51,615 bases of DNA from Flavobacteriales bacterium (GTDB taxonomy: Bacteria > Bacteroidota > Bacteroidia > Flavobacteriales_G > JALEGO01). Position 1 is the first letter of the stretch. The number at the start of each line of letters is the position of its first letter. Below, piece by piece: positions 25,775 to 34,336 of the stretch. The notes beneath the pieces were generated by a model that was not told the DNA's origin, did not search any database, and saw only the letters and a list, made by a program, of their open reading frames with translations. The stretch lies in assembly GCA_020629755.1 (NCBI GenBank), contig JAHDCS010000010.1, forward strand, positions 1 through 51,615, written 5' to 3'. Made by a program: the position numbers and the translations under genes.

Positions 25775-26341
25775 ATGGAAATACCACAAATTATTGATAG
25801 ACTTAAAGAAGGGAATGCTCGTTTTGTAGAAGATAAACTCGATGGAAAACTACAAGACAGTGCGCGAAGAGAAGAATTAACCTCTGGGCAATCGCCTCAT
25901 ACTATTGTGCTGAGTTGTGCCGATAGCCGCGTAGTGCCTGAACTAGCTTTTGATGCCGGCTTAGGTGAACTTTTTGTAGTGCGTGTAGCTGGCAATGTTG
26001 CCAACAGTTCTTCTATTGGAAGCATTGAATATGCCGTAGCGCATTGTGGTAGTCAAGTGATCGTTGTTCTTGGACACCAAAGTTGTGGCGCTGTTACAGC
26101 TGCTATTAACGGAGGTGATAATGGGTACAACATCAACCATTTACTCTCTCACATTACACCCGCCTTGTCTGCTTGCGGATCTGGTGCTGAAGTTATTGAT
26201 GTGGTTAAGAAAAACGCTCAACTTACCACTGAAGAATTATCAAAACGCTCTAAAATTATTGGCGATGCGGTATCTTCAGGTAAAGTAAAAATAGTGCCAG
26301 CCTATTACAATTTAGATTCTGGAAAAGTAGAGTTTTTGTAA
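25775..26341 (+). CDS. Beta-class carbonic anhydrase
   Basis: A 188-residue cytoplasmic zinc enzyme interconverting CO2 and bicarbonate. Zinc ligands are Cys48 (VLSCADSRV), His101 and Cys104 (GHQSCGAV), and the Asp50-Arg52 dyad is present. There is no signal peptide. It is monocistronic, followed by a strong terminator. Confidence 0.95.
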   Translation: MEIPQIIDRLKEGNARFVEDKLDGKLQDSARREELTSGQSPHTIVLSCADSRVVPELAFDAGLGELFVVRVAGNVANSSSIGSIEYAVAHCGSQVIVVLGHQSCGAVTAAINGGDNGYNINHLLSHITPALSACGSGAEVIDVVKKNAQLTTEELSKRSKIIGDAVSSGKVKIVPAYYNLDSGKVEFL

Positions 26342-26365
26342 CAATCAGAATCAAAAAAATCACAC

Positions 26366-26393
26366 AAAAAAGCCGGCTGTAGCCGGCTTTTTT
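26366..26393. terminator. Strong bidirectional terminator
   Basis: A-run, AGCCGGCT, GT, AGCCGGCT, T-run: a perfect G+C-rich stem flanked by A and T tracts between the convergent carbonic anhydrase gene and the 520-residue secreted protein gene. Confidence 0.9.
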
Positions 26394-26424
26394 GTTCTGA
26401 TGAATTTGAAGCGCCTATTTTAGG

Positions 26425-27987
26425 TTAATAATTAAACTTCTCTAGTCTCATCTCAAGCTTCTTCTCTTTTTTAAAGTATTCTAAAATCACAACATGTCCT
26501 GGTTTAGCACGAAGCGTTCTTAAAGATGTGGCATCGGTCTCTAAAGAAATTTTATCGGTCACAAAATCGCTTTCAGCTTGTTTTGTTGCCGCATAAAATT
26601 TCATTGTTTTTCTTTTTTTGCCTTCGTCTTTATTGTAATCCATATAGCAGACAGTAAAATTGTCTTTCACTTTATTTTGCTGCGTATAGGCATAATCAAA
26701 AAACCCATATCCTTTCGCTAATTTTCCCAAAATTTGAGAACTATAATAGAGCGAACCAGGCCCCATATTTTGATTTGACTTTTCTTTATCAAATACTTTC
26801 ACACCTTCTAATTCAAAGTTTTTTGAAAACTCATACACAAATAAGTCTTCTATCACCAATTTAGCTGAAGGATGGGCGTTTGCACCACTACCTGACCCTA
26901 ACATACTTAAAGCTGAAGCTCCAGCGGCAAATACTTTTTTATATTGTTCTGCTACAGCATAAATTTTGCCTTGAGGAGACCTAAAGATATGATGAAAATA
27001 CATGTTTCCAGCATCTTTAATTTTTAAGCGTTGATCGGCAGTTAAAAGTTTACTAATGTCTCTTGCCCAGCTGACGTGTTTTTTCTCAACATCTTCTCCT
27101 TTACTATTGATGGTATGCATCACTAAGCCTTGGCTTTTGGCTTTTAGAAGTTTGTCGCCTAAATTAAAATACATCCCTAGAAAAGTTGTATGATCAGTGC
27201 CTGGGTGGTTAAAAGCTGAATAATACATATACTGGTACTTGTTGTCTTTTGGCGGAAGATCAAACATGTATTTTCCGTCACTTAAACGATTCGCATAAAC
27301 ATGGTAATCAATATCTCTTGTCATAGCACTCTTCTTTTTTGCGACTAGTGTATAGACAATTTTGTCTGTTGAACATAAATAAGACGGATATAAATGCATC
27401 GATTCAGACGCGGGCGAAGAGTACTTCCATTTTTTACCGCTTTTAGCATCAAAATATTGAACATCAAAACCTGTTTTTTTAGGTTTAGTGGCTTCATAAC
27501 CCACAAAACCACCTGCTTGACCTAATTCAGAAAAGTTTGAAAATGTTTCTAAGTTTTGGTTTAACGCAGCATTTTCCGTCATTAAAGCATATTTGTTTAA
27601 CTCTCCTGATTTTAACTCTTTAACTAAAGAGGCTTTATTGTCATAAAGCTGATAAGAAATTGTTTTTTCTCTAGGGTTAAAAAAACGTAAGCAAAGAGAT
27701 GTGCCGTCATAGGCTGCTTGTGTTAAATTCTCAAATTTTGAAGCTACGATTTCTTTAGTGCCTACAGATTCTAAATTAGGACCTAAAAATTCAATTACAT
27801 AAAGGTTGTTTTTTTTATCGACCTTATCTTTTTGATAAAAGATATAACTCCCTGTAACTTCTCCTGATTGCACAATTGCTCCTGTGTTTCTTATTCTAAA
27901 TTTTCTAATGTCTGAAAATGTTTTTTTTTGAGAAAAAGAAATGCCAGAAAAAAGCATTAACCCTATAATTAATTGATTTCTTTTCAT
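26425..27987 (-). CDS. Secreted protein of unknown function (DUF6770-like)
   Basis: A 520-residue protein with signal peptide MKRNQLIIGLMLFSGISFS. The rest shows repeating beta-strand patterns such as YIFYQKDKVDKKNNLYVIEF and YHVYANRLSDGKYMFDL, consistent with a propeller-like periplasmic protein. I recall similar Bacteroidota proteins named DUF6770, but this is uncertain. There is no T9SS tail. It lies 9 bases downstream of the M48 protease gene, so the two are probably co-expressed. Confidence 0.65.
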   Translation of the reverse strand: MKRNQLIIGLMLFSGISFSQKKTFSDIRKFRIRNTGAIVQSGEVTGSYIFYQKDKVDKKNNLYVIEFLGPNLESVGTKEIVASKFENLTQAAYDGTSLCLRFFNPREKTISYQLYDNKASLVKELKSGELNKYALMTENAALNQNLETFSNFSELGQAGGFVGYEATKPKKTGFDVQYFDAKSGKKWKYSSPASESMHLYPSYLCSTDKIVYTLVAKKKSAMTRDIDYHVYANRLSDGKYMFDLPPKDNKYQYMYYSAFNHPGTDHTTFLGMYFNLGDKLLKAKSQGLVMHTINSKGEDVEKKHVSWARDISKLLTADQRLKIKDAGNMYFHHIFRSPQGKIYAVAEQYKKVFAAGASALSMLGSGSGANAHPSAKLVIEDLFVYEFSKNFELEGVKVFDKEKSNQNMGPGSLYYSSQILGKLAKGYGFFDYAYTQQNKVKDNFTVCYMDYNKDEGKKRKTMKFYAATKQAESDFVTDKISLETDATSLRTLRAKPGHVVILEYFKKEKKLEMRLEKFNY

Positions 27988-27996
27988 ATTAAGTGT

Positions 27997-29400
27997 TTAA
28001 AAATTAAAGTCTAAAAATTTACGTTTGTAATGAGAGGCTACTTTGATTTTAAGTGCTTCATCTTCACATACCTCAAACGCTTGTTTTATGTCATCTGCTA
28101 ACTCTTTAGATAAGAGTTCAATTGGCGTATTTAATATATGTACCAAAGCATGTTTAGCAAAGTCTTTTACGGATTGGTTATGAATAAAAACCACAAATTC
28201 TTTAAAAGCTTCTGGCATATTTGGAGATTTTTTTGGACACAAGCTATTCAATCGATGTTTCTTTTGAGCTTCAGAAAATTGATTGAAAATATTCGCTTTA
28301 TACACTTGATATTCTTTTGCCCAATTTTGATTTTTTTCTAAATACAGTATTCTAGAGTAGCTGTAAGCTAGAGCTCTTTTTTTCAAAAGCCGTTTTAAGG
28401 TGATATCAGCAGATAATTCTTTTATGTTTGAAAACAACTCATCTTCATTACTTGTTTTTGAATCATTAGAAATTGAGCCCTGCAATGTTTTATACCTTTC
28501 AGCACAATCTGGGTGTGTATGCAGAGAATCTTGAAGCTTTTTTTCTTTTTCTGTCTGTTGTTGAAAAAAAGAGAACCCCTTATCTGGATCAGTCAAAAAT
28601 ATATTATCTAAAGGAAATTCAGAAGTCCCGTATAGAGCGCTTAAATTATATTGAACATTCTCATAAAACCAATCTACCTCTTCTAAAACTTCCATTACTT
28701 TGATGGCTTTACTTAAATTAAAGCGCGTGTTTTTTAACAACTCTACCGCTAAAGCGTCAGCATCAGACTCTAATTCCCTGGAGTGAGAAGACGTTTTAAT
28801 GGCCAAATCTTTCATAAGGTTTTCAAATTTTTTAACCTTATTGTATTCCATTCTTTTTATTTCTTTGATTTTCCCTTTAAATTCACTAGACCCCAACACC
28901 CCTAAAGCTTTACTCATAGATGTTTCTGCATGTTTTAAAATAAAATGAGCCAATTCATGTGCTATTACAAAAGCCAATTGATGTTCGTCGTCTACTAGCT
29001 CAATTAACCCTGTGTTTACAACCATAATGCCATTAAAATCGCAAAATGCATTGGGCTGATCAGAAGTACTCAAAATAAAGAAGGGTTTCTGTGTGAATCT
29101 ATCTTGATTGGCATTATAAATAGATTCTGCTATGTCTTGAACTTTTTTATTAATTTCTGTAGAGAATAAATAAAGACTGTCTTTATAATTATATTCTAAT
29201 GTCTTGAAGTAAGAGGTTATATGTGGTTTAAAAATATTAAGTTGCTCTTTACTAAGCCCTTCTAATATTTGCACATCCCCTTTTTTTTCTTCTATAACTC
29301 TATCAAATTGATCAGATTTATAAATAAGCTGCGCATAAGAAATAATCCCGCTAAAAAAAAGCGGTAAAACAGTGGCAATTATCTTAATTGATTTTTTCAT
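27997..29400 (-). CDS. Exported M48-family zinc metalloprotease
   Basis: A 467-residue protease from ATG 29400. Signal peptide MKKSIKIIATVLPLFFSGIISYA. Zinc site HELAH at residues 148-152 and third ligand Glu211 in SRELESDADALAVELL, typical of the M48 family (HtpX/Oma1/BepA relatives). No membrane helices follow, so it is periplasmic and BepA-like in location. The C-terminal 200 residues are helical without recognisable TPR motifs. It may act in outer-membrane quality control. Confidence 0.85.
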   Translation of the reverse strand: MKKSIKIIATVLPLFFSGIISYAQLIYKSDQFDRVIEEKKGDVQILEGLSKEQLNIFKPHITSYFKTLEYNYKDSLYLFSTEINKKVQDIAESIYNANQDRFTQKPFFILSTSDQPNAFCDFNGIMVVNTGLIELVDDEHQLAFVIAHELAHFILKHAETSMSKALGVLGSSEFKGKIKEIKRMEYNKVKKFENLMKDLAIKTSSHSRELESDADALAVELLKNTRFNLSKAIKVMEVLEEVDWFYENVQYNLSALYGTSEFPLDNIFLTDPDKGFSFFQQQTEKEKKLQDSLHTHPDCAERYKTLQGSISNDSKTSNEDELFSNIKELSADITLKRLLKKRALAYSYSRILYLEKNQNWAKEYQVYKANIFNQFSEAQKKHRLNSLCPKKSPNMPEAFKEFVVFIHNQSVKDFAKHALVHILNTPIELLSKELADDIKQAFEVCEDEALKIKVASHYKRKFLDFNF

Positions 29401-29472
29401 CTTAAGCCCCATCAAGAATACAATAATTTTTTTAATCCTTATGAATAGATAAAAAGATTAATCCCAAACATG

Positions 29473-29480
29473 TAAATTTG
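29473..29480 (+). promoter_or_regulatory. -7 box of the fRMsr gene (leaderless)
   Basis: TAAATTTG ends 4 bases before the GTG start at 29485, so transcription should start at or within a base or two of the initiation codon. Confidence 0.45.
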
Positions 29481-29484
29481 TCTA

Positions 29485-29970
29485 GTGATTGATTTGCCGT
29501 CTTCCCAAAAAAACAAAATCCAAACAGACCATACGGCGCTCTTAGGTAATGCGCGAGATCTAATAGATACTCATGTGTTAACTCCAGCAAACCTATTAAA
29601 CGTTCTAGCCCTTTACAAAGAGGCTTTAAACCTTTTATGGATAGGCTTTTATTGGGTGGATCGTGAAAGATTGAAACTAGGACTTTTTCAAGGCCCTGTT
29701 GCGTGTTTATCCATCCCCTTTAACAAAGGAGTATGCGGAAAGGCCTGGGCACAAGAAAAAACAATCATGGTTGATGATGTGCATCAGTTCGATGGGCACA
29801 TTGCCTGTTCGAGTAAGTCTAACTCTGAAATGGTTATCCCCATAAAAAAAGAAAATAAAGTAATCGGGGTGCTGGATATAGATAGTGAGGCTTACGGTTT
29901 TTTTGACGACTCTCACAAAGAGGGTTTTGAAGCCTTAATTGTGTTATTACTTAAAAAAGAGTTGATCTAA
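29485..29970 (+). CDS. msrC: Free methionine-(R)-sulfoxide reductase (GAF domain)
   Basis: A 161-residue GAF-domain enzyme reducing free methionine R-sulfoxide. Three conserved cysteines, Cys74 (PVACLSIP), Cys84 (GVCGKAW) and Cys108 (HIACSSKSNSEMV), have the same spacing (10 and 24) as Cys84, Cys94 and Cys118 of the E. coli enzyme. WIGFYWVD and VIGVLDIDS are family motifs. The start is GTG. The next gene begins 1 base later. Confidence 0.93.
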   Translation: MIDLPSSQKNKIQTDHTALLGNARDLIDTHVLTPANLLNVLALYKEALNLLWIGFYWVDRERLKLGLFQGPVACLSIPFNKGVCGKAWAQEKTIMVDDVHQFDGHIACSSKSNSEMVIPIKKENKVIGVLDIDSEAYGFFDDSHKEGFEALIVLLLKKELI

Positions 29971-29971
29971 C

Positions 29972-31600
29972 ATGACAAGATCGAGTCGTTGCATAGCTTT
30001 TAAGTGTGTGTGTGTGTGCATTGTAAGTATTTGGCTCTATGGTTGTGCTCAAAAATTACAGTTAACAGGTGGGCCAAAAGACAGTGAAGCCCCTTTCTTT
30101 GAGCAATCTACACCGAGTCAAAATCAGACTGAATTTACAGATGATCAGATCACATTTATCTTTAATGAGTTTGTTCAGATTACCTCTCCTGAAAAAAAGA
30201 TTGTGTTTTCGCCTCCGCCGATAGAAAAGCCCTCTTTTAACATCGGGGGTAAAAAATTAAATATCAATGTTAAAGATAAATTAGAAGACAACACCACGTA
30301 TCAGATTTCTTTTTTTGATTGTATTAATGACATTACAGAACAAAACCCATTCGAGAAAAAAACCTTTGTTTTTTCAACCGGCCCAACTATTGACAGTGCT
30401 ATTATTAAAGGCCGTGTATTAGATGCTTACAGTAAAAAGCCCATTGAAAATGCTTTAGTGTATGCCTTTAGATCATCTAGTCTATCTTTAGATAGCGCCA
30501 TTAAAACGCGAGGGGATTATCTGACAAAAACGAACAAAAATGGCCAATTCACTTTATCAAATCTAAAACAGACTGATTATTCTGTTTTTGCACTGATAGA
30601 TTCTGACGAAAACTATATATACAACCCCAATGTTGAATCTTTTGGCTTTAGCACACAAAAACAAAACACTTCTGATTCTAATCACATCACCTTATTGACC
30701 TTTCAAAAGGTGTTTTCAAGTCCCTTGGCCTTTAAAGAGAAAAAAATGATCTCTCCAGGAGTCATCCAACTTTTTTTTACAGATACCCTCTCTTCATTTT
30801 TGATTAAAAATCATCCTCTAGACCACTACCATCATACCTTAAGTGAAAAAGACAGTAGCGTTACCATCACCTTTTTAGACACTTTGTTTTTTAATGAGAG
30901 TTTTAACTTGCATTTGCAACTTAACGACACACTTATTGATACCTTAAAAAACATTCAGTTATCCCCCCATAAAAAAACATCTCTAGATATCGATAGAGCC
31001 AACAATCAATTTACACCCTTTGAGCCGGTTATATTGCAATTTAATGAGCCCATAGAGTCTTTTGATTCTTCTAAAATTGAAATTACATTAGACAGTACAC
31101 TTATTGCGTATAGGTTAGAAAGAGAAGCCCCTAAAGGTTTTATAGTGCGTCTTTTAACAGACAGTATAGCCTATAATAAAAGCTACAACCTAAAAATATT
31201 ACCCAATGCCCTGCAGTCTTATTATAAGAAAACGAATACAGACACACTGATACATTCACTTTCGGTGAAAGACCCAAAACAATTTGCAAATCTGTCTGTT
31301 TATTTGTCTGATTCTTCACATACAATGAAGGGCAAACAAAAAATAGCACAACTTTATAATAGTGGTCAAAAAATGATACAAAAAGTAGTCTTTCAAAATG
31401 ATTCCTGCGCTTTTTCAAATTTAGAGGTAGGCACCTATACATTACAATTAATGGTAGACAACGATAAAAACAAGGCCTGGACTTCAGGCGATTTTTCTGT
31501 GCGAAGGCTTGCCGAAAAAGTGATCTATTACCCTGACATAAATATTCAGTCTGGATTTGATCAAGACATTACCTGGACTATAAAATCTGAACATGAGTAA
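29972..31600 (+). CDS. Ig-like (Big_5) domain lipoprotein with GT-repeat in leader
   Basis: A 542-residue lipoprotein. Leader MTRSSRCIAFKCVCVCIVSI is followed by the lipobox LYGC and AQKLQLTGGPKDSEAPFF, the standard opening of Bacteroidota Big_5 (PF13205) proteins. The Big_5 domain covers about residues 37-135; a carboxypeptidase-regulatory-like domain (IIKGRVLDAYSKKPIENALVYAF) lies near 145-225; the rest is beta-rich. A (GT)7 tract in the leader could switch the gene by slippage. The stop overlaps the hemH start by 8 bases. Confidence 0.85.
   Translation: MTRSSRCIAFKCVCVCIVSIWLYGCAQKLQLTGGPKDSEAPFFEQSTPSQNQTEFTDDQITFIFNEFVQITSPEKKIVFSPPPIEKPSFNIGGKKLNINVKDKLEDNTTYQISFFDCINDITEQNPFEKKTFVFSTGPTIDSAIIKGRVLDAYSKKPIENALVYAFRSSSLSLDSAIKTRGDYLTKTNKNGQFTLSNLKQTDYSVFALIDSDENYIYNPNVESFGFSTQKQNTSDSNHITLLTFQKVFSSPLAFKEKKMISPGVIQLFFTDTLSSFLIKNHPLDHYHHTLSEKDSSVTITFLDTLFFNESFNLHLQLNDTLIDTLKNIQLSPHKKTSLDIDRANNQFTPFEPVILQFNEPIESFDSSKIEITLDSTLIAYRLEREAPKGFIVRLLTDSIAYNKSYNLKILPNALQSYYKKTNTDTLIHSLSVKDPKQFANLSVYLSDSSHTMKGKQKIAQLYNSGQKMIQKVVFQNDSCAFSNLEVGTYTLQLMVDNDKNKAWTSGDFSVRRLAEKVIYYPDINIQSGFDQDITWTIKSEHE
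30004..30018 (+). repeat. Dinucleotide tract (GT)7G in coding sequence
   Basis: Fifteen bases of alternating G and T encode the CVCVC part of the lipoprotein signal peptide, 11-16 codons after the ATG. Gain or loss of one unit would shift the frame. Confidence 0.9.
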
Positions 31601-32594
31601 AAAAGCCATTCTTCTTGTCAACTTGGGCACACCAGATTCGCCGAGTGTTTCAGATGTACGCAGATACCTCAGAGAATTTTTAAACGATTACAGAGTGATA
31701 GACAATCGCTGGCTTAGGTGGTTTGTCATGAATTTGATCGTGATTCCGTTTAGACCCTGGAAATCTGCCAAGATATACAAAGACTTATGGACCCCTGAAG
31801 GTTCACCCTTAAAAATCTATGGATTTAAACTTAGAGATAAGTTGCAAAAAATCGTGTCTAAAGACGCCAAGGTATTTTTGGCGATGCGCTATCAAAATCC
31901 GTCCTTAGATAAAGTTTTAGAAGAGATTAGATGGTACAAACCAAGTGAGATTGTTATTGTGCCCTTATTTCCGCAATATGCCTCTGCCTCAACAGGATCT
32001 GTAGTTGAAAAAGCCATGCAGATTATTTCTAAATGGCAGGCCATTCCAAATCTGAAATTTATCAATCAATTTTATAATGTGGAGGGATTTGCTTCGCTTT
32101 TTGCGCAAAATGCAAGAAACTACGCCCCTCTTGAAAAGTACGATCATATTTTATTTAGTTTTCATGGCATTCCAGAGTCGCAGGTCGATAAGGTATATGA
32201 AAATGGCCCCTGCGCTGAGAAAGGCTGTGAAGAAAGTATTACAGAAGAAAATGCATTGTGCTATAAAGCCACCTGTTATGAAACAGCGCGTTTGATTGCA
32301 GCAAAACTAGGGCTTAAAAAAGAGTCTTATGGGGTGTGTTTTCAATCGCGTTTATACAAAGGATGGCTTGAGCCGTTTAGCGATAAAGTACTCGAAGAAA
32401 GAGCTAAAATGGGCGATAAAAAAATATTGATGTTTTCGCCTTCATTTGTGGCCGATTGCTTAGAAACCACCATAGAAATTGGCGACGAATACCAAGAGCT
32501 CTTTGAGTCGTTTGGCGGCGAAAAGGTGCAATTGGTAGAAAGCTTAAATGACCAGGATAACTGGGTGAAGTTTTTACAAAAGCTGACGGCTTAA
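31593..32594 (+). CDS. hemH: Ferrochelatase
   Basis: A 333-residue enzyme inserting iron into protoporphyrin IX (or the coproporphyrin form). It opens with KKAILLVNLGTPDSPSVSDVRRYLREFLND, contains PLFPQYASASTG and the active-site histidine segment ILFSFHGIPESQVDK, then CCYETARLIA-like CYKATCYETARLIA, and the metal-site Glu in CLETTIEIGDEYQELF. Four cysteines (GPCAEKGCEES, CYKATCYE) are the kind that can hold a [2Fe-2S] cluster, but this is unproven. It overlaps the upstream lipoprotein gene by 8 bases. Confidence 0.96.
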   Translation: MSKKAILLVNLGTPDSPSVSDVRRYLREFLNDYRVIDNRWLRWFVMNLIVIPFRPWKSAKIYKDLWTPEGSPLKIYGFKLRDKLQKIVSKDAKVFLAMRYQNPSLDKVLEEIRWYKPSEIVIVPLFPQYASASTGSVVEKAMQIISKWQAIPNLKFINQFYNVEGFASLFAQNARNYAPLEKYDHILFSFHGIPESQVDKVYENGPCAEKGCEESITEENALCYKATCYETARLIAAKLGLKKESYGVCFQSRLYKGWLEPFSDKVLEERAKMGDKKILMFSPSFVADCLETTIEIGDEYQELFESFGGEKVQLVESLNDQDNWVKFLQKLTA

Positions 32595-32615
32595 CTTAAG
32601 CCTTTAACCCCAAAC

Positions 32616-32945
32616 TCAGGTTTTTAATTTAGCGTTGTGCTTATGTCTTTTGTGGTCTCTAATGGTTTTCTTTTCTAAATTTTTTTTAAATGCTTTTTGA
32701 AGATCTACCCCTGTTTGATTTGCCAAACAGATCAGCACAAACAGAATATCTGCCATCTCGTCGCTAAGACTCCCTTTTTGCGCGCCTTTTTTAAAGTTTT
32801 GTTCGCCGTAGGTTCTAGAGATAATCCGGGCCAACTCACCTACTTCTTCAGTGAGAAGCGCCATGTTGGTTAGTGCATTGAAATAGCGCACACCATAAGA
32901 AGAAATCCAATGGTCTACCTCTTTTTGAGCTTTTTTAATTTTCAT
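32616..32945 (-). CDS. MazG-like nucleotide pyrophosphohydrolase
   Basis: A 109-residue protein of the all-alpha NTP pyrophosphohydrolase group. The metal-binding acidic motifs EEVGEL (near residue 32) and DEMADILFVLICLAN (near 63) are present. It probably hydrolyses dNTPs or damaged nucleotides. A lysine/histidine-rich C terminus (KKNLEKKTIRDHKRHKH) is typical of the Bacteroidota form. Convergent with hemH. Confidence 0.9.
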   Translation of the reverse strand: MKIKKAQKEVDHWISSYGVRYFNALTNMALLTEEVGELARIISRTYGEQNFKKGAQKGSLSDEMADILFVLICLANQTGVDLQKAFKKNLEKKTIRDHKRHKHNAKLKT

Positions 32946-32974
32946 ATTTTATGTTTTTAAACGTCATTCCAAAA

Positions 32975-33002
32975 AAAAAGCCCTCCTAAAGGAGGGCTTT
33001 TT
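32975..33002 (-). terminator. Terminator of the DUF4412 gene
   Basis: GCCCTCC-TAAA-GGAGGGC with flanking A and T runs. It lies 24 bases past the minus-strand DUF4412 gene stop and directly before the MazG-like gene. Confidence 0.9.
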
Positions 33003-33025
33003 GTGTGTCGCTTTTTTTTTGAGAA

Positions 33026-33652
33026 TTATTTTTCAAATTTCACATATCCAGCCGGAATTTTAAAGAGACTGTCGTCTACTTTCTCTTCGCTAAGCTCTAC
33101 CACTTCTAACTTTACTTTTTGCTTGCCGTCTGCATACTTTTCAATGCCCACCATTGTAAATTTATTTTCTATTCCAGGTATTTCTAACCAGTATTTTGAG
33201 AGTTTATCTTTTCTATTTAACGTTCTAAGCATGGGCTCAAAGAATGAAAATTTAGCATCGTCAATTACTTTGTAGGTAATTAACACCCCTTCTTTATCTG
33301 ACACAACCATCCACTCTGTGCAAGAATACCCATTAATGGTCTCTTTTTTACTGGTTTTAGTTACCAGTGGATTTACTTTTGCAGGCTCTCTTGAATTGGT
33401 GGCATCCATGTAAAGCTTTCTTTCTGGACTTAACGCCACCACATCATCTTTGGCTGAATTGATCAGCATAATGCCTTTTAATTTGCCCTCTCGGCCAAAC
33501 TCATCAATCCGCACCATATCCCCCTTCACATAATAGGTATAATCAATGGTTTGCGTGGTTTTGTGTTTCTTAAACTTTATTTTTCCTTCAAATTGTGCCT
33601 GCACTATGCCTACAGTAAGTGCTAAAAATGAGGCTAAAACGTACTTCTTCAT
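33026..33652 (-). CDS. DUF4412 periplasmic protein
   Basis: A 208-residue protein with signal peptide MKKYVLASFLALTVGIVQA. The mature part has FEGKIKFKKH, then YYVKGDMVRIDE, VALSPERKLYMDA and KKETINGYSCTEW, the pattern of DUF4412 (LolA/LolB-like fold). Such proteins are thought to bind hydrophobic ligands in the periplasm, but no function is established. Single gene with its own terminator. Confidence 0.8.
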   Translation of the reverse strand: MKKYVLASFLALTVGIVQAQFEGKIKFKKHKTTQTIDYTYYVKGDMVRIDEFGREGKLKGIMLINSAKDDVVALSPERKLYMDATNSREPAKVNPLVTKTSKKETINGYSCTEWMVVSDKEGVLITYKVIDDAKFSFFEPMLRTLNRKDKLSKYWLEIPGIENKFTMVGIEKYADGKQKVKLEVVELSEEKVDDSLFKIPAGYVKFEK

Positions 33653-33769
33653 CTCTGTGTTGTTATAGGTTTAAAAATAGTTATTTTCAATGTAATACCA
33701 CCTTTTTTTTTCTTAAAAGATGATTTTCTACTTTAAATAAGATACAACAAGAGTCATGCCAAAATTGAT

Positions 33770-33777
33770 TATATTTG
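33770..33777 (+). promoter_or_regulatory. -7 box of the hpt operon
   Basis: TATATTTG matches TAnnTTTG and ends 18 bases before the hpt ATG. This supports ATG 33796 over an in-frame TTG at 33775, which would lie inside the box. Confidence 0.5.
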
Positions 33778-33795
33778 CGTGGATTTAGTTTTTTA

Positions 33796-34335
33796 ATGCC
33801 TAACGAAATCCAACTTCACGATAAAACATTTGTTCCATACATTGGTGCTGATCAGTTAGAGTCGGCCATTGAAAAAACAGCTGCGCAACTCTCTGAGCAT
33901 TACAAAGACAAACAACCTCTCTTTGTGGTTGTTTTAAACGGCGCCTTTATGTTTGCCGCTGAATTATTGAAAAGATGTAATATAAAAGCCGAAGTCGTGT
34001 TTGTGCGGGTGGCCTCCTATTCTGGAACGCAAAGCAGTGGCGATGTTCGCGAAATATTAGGGCTTACCTCTCCTATAGAACACAGAGATGTGATTTTAAT
34101 CGAAGACATTATTGACACGGGGCATACCATTGCCAAATTATTTGAGACTTTATTGCCTAAAAATCCAAAATCTATTAAAGTCGCTAGTCTGCTTTTTAAA
34201 AAATTGGCCTATGAAAAAGCGTACCCGATCGATTATTACGCGCTTGAAATTGAAAATAAATTTGTGGTTGGCTATGGCTTAGATTATAACGAACTTGGGC
34301 GAAACATCCCCAGTATTTATGTGTTAAAATCATAA
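33796..34335 (+). CDS. hpt: Hypoxanthine phosphoribosyltransferase
   Basis: A 179-residue purine salvage enzyme joining hypoxanthine or guanine to PRPP. VVVLNGAFMFAAEL and the PRPP motif DVILIEDIIDTGHTIA are present, with VGYGLDYNELGRNIPSIYVL at the C terminus. Length is typical. It starts a three-gene run with two envelope proteins; the next gene begins 1 base after its stop. Confidence 0.95.
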   Translation: MPNEIQLHDKTFVPYIGADQLESAIEKTAAQLSEHYKDKQPLFVVVLNGAFMFAAELLKRCNIKAEVVFVRVASYSGTQSSGDVREILGLTSPIEHRDVILIEDIIDTGHTIAKLFETLLPKNPKSIKVASLLFKKLAYEKAYPIDYYALEIENKFVVGYGLDYNELGRNIPSIYVLKS

Positions 34336-34336
34336 T

